From: Membranipora membranacea
Taxonomy: Eukaryota > Bryozoa > Gymnolaemata > Cheilostomatida > Membraniporidae
DNA length: 64,000 bases
Direction of reading: 5' to 3'
Assembly (NCBI GenBank): GCA_914767715.1
Contig: OU612069.1
Span: 3,598,001-3,662,000 of the forward strand
A program made the position numbers and the translations under genes. The notes below the pieces were generated by a model that worked only from the letters and a program-made list of their open reading frames with translations, was not told the origin of the DNA and did no database searches. Shown here in pieces: positions 58,887-64,000 of the stretch (within the stretch, counting starts at the first letter, position 1; every line of letters begins with the position of its first letter).

Positions 58887-61800
58887 ATGAAGCGACAACG
58901 AGTGAGGTAAGTTTTGATCATTGCTAGTAAAGCTGGCCATAAAGTTTCTTTACCTCTACCGTGGGCTGCCTGCCTTTGAGTATCTACTATTGACTACCAT
59001 GATGTAATAAACCATGCTAGTTCCGATGTCATTTCAACATGCGTGTTGTATCTTTGTAGCTCTAGTGCTGTGGGAGAGATAGCTGGTTTACCAAACTTGG
59101 GCAATTCTTGTTACATGAATGCGAGTATCCAGCTACTGAGGCAAACTAGCAAAGGTAATGCCTTGCCTATGTCCGCGTATAACATCGATGGTTTCCATAG
59201 TCTTATAAAGAAAGTATAATTATATAATATCTCTATGATGGCTTCTCAATTACACTTGTTGGTTGAATAGCGAAATAGTAACATGGTAGTTTTCAAGTCT
59301 CTATTGCTAATACCTGCCTACAACATAGGCCAACATGTATAAAACAGTCTAAGCTAAGAACATGGTACAAAACTGCATACTCTTATTTCATCAGGTGATG
59401 GCGATGTTACCTGTGCACAGGGCTGACTGTATTGATGAGGGACCTGATGTTCTGCACAGGCTAACTCTCGGTAAGGGTCAAGCGAGGAAACAAATTGTGT
59501 CTCATTTTAAGGCCTACACTGTATCGACCACAAACCCATCTCAATCGATATTGTCATAATATGGCCCGCACACGAAAGACAATTGCTTTTGCATGCCACA
59601 TAGAATAATTGTTATTGTTGGGCCGACAGTCAATGCTGAGTCACAGCTGCTTTCTTTATATAACACATTCTAATCCATGCGATACACTGTCACTACTCGG
59701 CTTTAGGAAGTAGTTTTTCGCAACTGGGTACCTAGCTTTATATAGAAGACAAGGCAAGTTAGCCAAAGTTACTGATTTATCGGTATTCATTACAAAACAA
59801 CCTATGATAAAGTGATGGATAAAATCTATTTTGTTGGAGAGAAAGGACTTGGCTTGAGTGCGAAATGATCAATTTTGTGACAAGCAATTCAGCCCTAGTC
59901 AGGGCTCCAAACCAACTTGGGAGCTGTGCCCTCTTTTTTTAAGAGGGCACAACTCTGAGTTGGTTCGGAGCCAAGACTAATTCAGCCCGAATGAGAAACA
60001 CTTTAAAGGAGGTAGATGTAGATAAGAGGGATCCTAGTGATAACATAATAATATGAGGTCGAATACTTATGACAAAAATTATATTGGCCTCTCAGCTTTG
60101 ACATAATATTATGCTGTTTGTCGGCTTGTGTTTTTTTTATTGCGGAGATAAAGCCGTAATCTTTTGCGTCTGCTAGTAGCTCGATCACATTGTTTTCTTG
60201 CGTTTTCAACATGGCCTAACGAATTGGCTCATTTTAAATCTAAAAACCAGCAGTTTAGCAGTGATTGTATGTATCCTTTAATACATTAATAAGGCATTAT
60301 GAATAACCAACTGAATCTTTTACAGATGAGGTACCAGGGGCTATGAAGGGCCGTCAGTATGACGCACATCAATACATCATGTATGTCATAGAGAACTGTC
60401 CAGAGTTGTAAGTTACAACCCTTACATCCGCCATTTCTAGCAAGCGAAAAAGCAGTACATGTACATTCGTTGGCGCAGACATACACAAATGATCTTGATA
60501 AATTCTGTGATAAAGGACGGAACTTCCTATGCATATGCTGTTAGTACTTTATACTAATAGTACTTCCTATTCCTTTTTAGGCGACAGCAGTACCACTTCC
60601 TAACAAATGTAATGTACAAGTGTCAGCTCTGTTTGGTCGTCAGCACTAGTGAAGATGTTAGGCTTGACCTGCAACTTGCTATACAACAGGTTAGTTGTCA
60701 AGTTATATACGTCAATGAGATTCTTGAAACTAAATTCCTCTAGCTTAGAACTATAGTGATATGCATTAATGGACGTGTTAAGATTTTGCCCCCAGAATAC
60801 ACCAACGGAAAGATACGGATTTGCCATGCAAGGAAACTCCTTTTGCAATGCAACTAACTATCATCACTTTTTTGGCCTAAATATGCTAAAATTATAGCCC
60901 AGATCAGTTGCGATTGACTCAAGATAGTGGTGATAGTTACATTGCATATCCGTAACTTTCATTGGTGCGTGCTGAGGGCAAGAATCTAATGCATACAATA
61001 AATAATGGATACAACTCTTGGTCTAAACAACCTAGGGCAAAAACTCAAACTGCAGCATTCATATCTGAATAAGTGTTTCTCGGACAGGCCATTAAATTTC
61101 CCTTTCCAACACTCTATAGTGACTAATCAATCACTAATGACTAAGATTGCCAAACTTAAATCTTCCTATAAATCAGTCTAATTTTGAACTTGCTTGTTCC
61201 ATGTTCACGTGACAATAGAGATAAAGATTGATAATAAAACCGACACTGACCTCAAACCCCAGAGTGAATGCTCAACACATGCCAGATAAGGTGCAGCAAA
61301 AAAAAGCTAGAAAACTGCCTTCTTTGGGAAAATTACATACATTTTAACTCGAGTCAAAATTAGTGGAGAATTGGTTTTAAGCAAATGCAGGAGTTATCTT
61401 AACTTGAAAAAGTGGCGGACAACTCCAAAATGATTTTGGAATACCGCTTACAGGGCGGCATATTCTGTTCAATAGGTCAATCAAGCACAAATGTATATTG
61501 AATTAACCAATACTTTGTTATAATTTTGCACAACTCTGATTCTTAAGCTCCTGGTTTATTTAGACAGGAATCGACTCTGTCAAGCAGGCGGTCGATCGAG
61601 CAACAACTGGGTCTGAAGTCATCGAAGGTTTCAAGTGTTCCAGGTAACACGAATGATAATAATTACTGCATGAATTATATTTACACATCTCCTTCCTGTT
61701 TATTGATATGGTTTACAATAAATCCTTGGTATACATCTATGACATACAGATCTATCAAAAAATCTGGACAGGTGTTTCATATCTTTTACAGTTACCTTCT

Positions 61801-61949
61801 CTCAAATTGAGCAAGCAGTTTAGCAGTGTATATATGATGCTAATTTATAAGAGTTCTATTAATTTTAATTAGTTGCGGAGATGCTGGTGACGGTATTCAA
61901 ACTACAGTGGTTACAAAGCCCCCGGAGAATCTTCTCGTAGTGCTTCAAG
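58887..61949 (+). CDS. Ubiquitin-specific protease-like gene, N-terminal part
   Basis: Exons: 58887-58906 (ATG start MKRQRV), 59060-59154 (Cys box GLPNLGNSCYMNASIQLL, catalytic Cys), possibly 59395-59470, then 60326-60407 (GRQYDAHQYIMYVI, the Q-x-D-A-H-E-F box), 60581-60689 (MYKCQLC, zinc-finger half), 61564-61643 (SVKQAVDRATTGSE ... FKC) and 61873-61949 (CGDAG, second half, then PPENLLVVLQ). Without 59395-59470 all junctions keep phase. These are USP family C19 elements in their normal order, for cleaving ubiquitin from proteins. The catalytic His box and the usual hydrophobic R-F after LVVL are not found; the next coding sequence is a transposase. It may be truncated, or the 3' exons may lie beyond 64000. 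Confidence 0.7.
59395..59470 (+). CDS. Candidate USP exon with a phase conflict
   Basis: A good acceptor (cttatttcatcag) and donor (CTCG|gtaagg) bound 76 nt. The frame reads MLPVHRADCIDEGPDVLHRL and joins the following exon (60326) in phase 1 to give LTLDEVPGAM. It would need phase 0 from the exon before, but 59154 ends in phase 1. A missing small exon, an indel in this copy or an alternative donor could explain it. The USP fold needs residues here, which favours a real exon. Confidence 0.45.
59896..59979. mobile_element. 84-bp hairpin MITE with 9-bp target duplication
   Basis: A near-perfect palindrome runs from TAGTC and GGCTCCAAACCAACT through GTGCCCTCTT and a short T loop back to AAGAGGGCAC, AGTTGGTT and GACTA. 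It is flanked by ATTCAGCCC at 59887-59895 and 59980-59988. A 9-bp duplication suggests Mutator- or Merlin-type mobilisation (inference). It sits in an intron of the USP-like gene. Confidence 0.85.
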
Positions 61950-62509
61950 GTCAAGCAGTTGTTGCCTCGTTACACCTACATAAAATTATCATCCAATTAG
62001 AAACGATCTGACCAATAGTTAACCAATCAGCATTCTTCTTCTCCAACCAGTCGATGCAATGCTTATTATTATGGCAGACATAAATGTATCATAATGTTTT
62101 GTTTTGAAGAAGTAAGTAGGACAGCTGTGGGCTGTGGTCAGGTCTGTGCAGGGTGGTGGGAGGGCATTAGCATGTAACCCATAGTGTGCACATTTCTTGA
62201 TCATTATATTGCCTGGGCGGCTAGATATTGTGGTTAAATGACAGTGGGCATGCTGGTGTGATATGGCTAAAATCTGTGTTTTGTTTCCTAAATTAATCCA
62301 GGCCTGTTCACCAACAAGCCACGTGGTTACAATATGCAACCTTACGGCAGGCATGCTGTAAAGCTCGTAGCATAGCACATAGCATAGCATATTTTTAGCT
62401 TAATAGGTTCACTAAGATATCCTTCTGTTTATTTGATGGTATTATCAGTGAGATCGCCGGAAAGCTATCACAATCTTACCATCATAACATTTCTTCAAAT
62501 TTATTTCAG

Positions 62510-63602
62510 CTGGTGTGATAGAACTAGGAAAGACGGAAGAGGTACTCTCCGATAGTCAGATAACTGCATCATTATCTTCAGATACTCATACAGATACCCA
62601 TACAGATATCCATACACAAACACCTCCAACTATCAGGGACAGTGAAGATATATATACTGATGAGAAATCTACTCAACAATCCAGTCCACCACTCTGCCAT
62701 GCGATGATGAATGATGAGATGGTAGCATATTATACCGGTCTAGAAGGCAAAGCTAAGTTTGACCTTGTTTTGAACTCACTAGGTCCCGCTGCCTATCACC
62801 TTAACTATCGTAATGGTGAGGTGCCGAATATGACTGTCAAACACCAACTGCTCATCACTCTGATAAACTGCGTCTTGATAAACCTAGCGTTGAGATTTAT
62901 ATCCTGTTTGGAATCAACAAGCATGTTGTCAGCAGTGATTTTTATACATGGATAAACTTTATGTTCTTACAATGTAAAGAAGTAGATTATTGGCCAGATC
63001 AGGCCATAGTTAGATTCTATGCCCCTACTGGATTTAAACAGTCATATCCTAATACACGGCTGATTGTTGATGGAACTGAGTGCCCCATAGACAAGCCAGA
63101 GAAGGCACCAGCTCAACAGGTGACCTTCTCCAGCTATAGAAATCGTAATACTGCCAAAGTACTGGTTGGTGCCACTCCTGGTGGACTAGTGTCATATGTT
63201 TCCCCAGCATATGGAGGGTCTGCCTCTGACCGAGTCATTGTTGAGAGGTCAAATCTGATGACGGCCTGCACTCCTGGAGACAAAATAATGTCAGACAAAG
63301 GATTCAATGTGGAAGACCTGTTCATCCCGCACCACATACATGTGAACATACCGACCTTCTTCTAGAAAAAAAATTGAATGGACTCAACAACTGTGAGAAA
63401 AGACCGTAAGATTGCGTCCAAGCGGGTCCACATAGAACGTATCATTGGGCTAGCAAGGACTTATGCTACACTGCGTCACCCAATGTGTCACCTTCTGGCT
63501 GCCCTCTCATCAGAGATTATATCTGTTATATTTTGGCTGTGTAACTTCCGAAGTTGCATAGTACCAAAGCATGCAGAGTTACTTTTACAACTCTTTTTAT
63601 AA
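62510..63602 (+). pseudogene. HARBI1/ISL2EU-like DDE transposase, frame-damaged
   Basis: Three ORFs (62510-62955, 62961-63365, 63378-63602) read as one DDE_Tnp_4-type transposase. The catalytic residues are visible: first Asp in LIVDGTECP, second Asp in IMSDKGFNVED, Glu in KRVHIERIIGLA. Family blocks such as YRNRNTAKVLVGATPGGLVS and SPAYGGSASD are well kept. A frameshift near 62870 and a stop plus shift at 63363-63378 break it. The N-terminal part has repeated THTD units. An acceptor (ttatttcag, 62509) joins it in phase to the USP exon ending at 61949. Terminal inverted repeats were not found. Confidence 0.8.
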
Positions 63603-64000
63603 TATACTACTCACTGTATTGTGCTAGTTAATACTACCTCAAATATTGTGCACATTTTAATCCATGTACCAGTGCAATCAAAATTTGTCTACCTCTACCA
63701 ACATAGATTTATATGCACAATTTTTGTCGACAGCCTCGATTAACTCCTTTTCTTTTTAAGACTAAAGTATCAGTTGTCTTTACAGCTGAAAATATTTTAT
63801 TACATCGTCAATGGTATTTTACAGGATTAGAATAAATACAGGTTGAGTCTATGTAAAAATAATGATTTTTTTTATCACATGTATCTAAATAATTTTGAAG
63901 TGTTCTTCGTTAAGTGCCAACCATTACCTACAATCATTTTTGTGATCGCACCTATATCTAAGGTGTCATAATATCTCTTGGCTGTTTGACGCAGCAGTCC
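63603..64000. other. Sequence downstream of the transposase
   Basis: This is AT-rich sequence after the transposase stop. It should contain the element's right end, but no inverted repeat partner was seen within the window. Confidence 0.4.

Noticed and set aside
62019-62390. Minus-strand 123-codon ORF
   Set aside because: It lies in the intron-like gap before the transposase, has no recognisable motif and no splice support.

Overview
The window looks like AT-rich nuclear DNA of an invertebrate animal. Coding sequence is split into short exons with GT-AG introns of about 50 bp to several kb, EGF-like exons have the animal-typical phase 1-1, and transposon debris is dense (CR1/Rex-like LINEs, tRNA-derived SINEs, DIRS-like and gypsy-like fragments, a DDE transposase, MITEs). 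I cannot name the organism; sponge, cnidarian or another marine invertebrate all fit. Almost no long ORF is a gene, because the real genes lie in short exons, many without a Met-started ORF. I read those exons by eye from splice sites and phase.

Layout. (1) Positions 1-14275 and 24714-37016 are two arms of a large, interrupted inverted repeat, with a 10.4 kb spacer (14276-24713). The arms differ by clean insertions or deletions: a 3.9 kb foldback element with CACTG termini (29659-33568), an 806 bp TIR element (25571-26376), and a 5.4 kb left-only block holding a nearly complete LINE (5660-8700). (2) The spacer holds the 3' half of a minus-strand receptor gene (16045-18387), direct repeats, a tyrosine-recombinase-like fragment and a DIRS-like retroelement remnant (22743-24350). 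(3) From 53279 down to 29177 on the minus strand I can assemble a 21-exon gene of 2802 coding nt (933 aa plus stop). It encodes a signal peptide, eight exons of a beta-propeller-like module, two EGF-like exons, the same eight-exon module again with the same phase series, a third EGF exon, a 15-nt microexon and a GPI-anchor-like tail. Its last four exons lie in the right arm, so the left arm carries a second copy of the 3' end on the plus strand (1-3905); the rest of that copy would lie left of the window. (4) A roughly 2 kb, 18-bp minisatellite (44551-46530) sits in the intron between EGF exons 1 and 2. (5) 53990-58500 holds a satellite of about 174 bp, a duplicated segment, SINEs and a 5'-truncated LINE. 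(6) 58887-61949 encodes the front part of a ubiquitin-specific protease (plus strand), followed by a frame-damaged HARBI1/ISL2EU-like transposase (62510-63602).

Working together. The spacer receptor repeats part of the ectodomain of the 21-exon gene (blocks 4-8, with the introns between blocks 5 and 8 missing), but it joins a transmembrane helix, a basic juxtamembrane stretch and a tail with an ITAM-spaced tyrosine pair and a YxN motif. One cluster therefore appears to hold a GPI-like and an ITAM-tailed version of the same ectodomain, within an actively rearranging inverted repeat. That arrangement resembles paired-receptor or allorecognition-type clusters. The architecture is read from the sequence; the function is inference.
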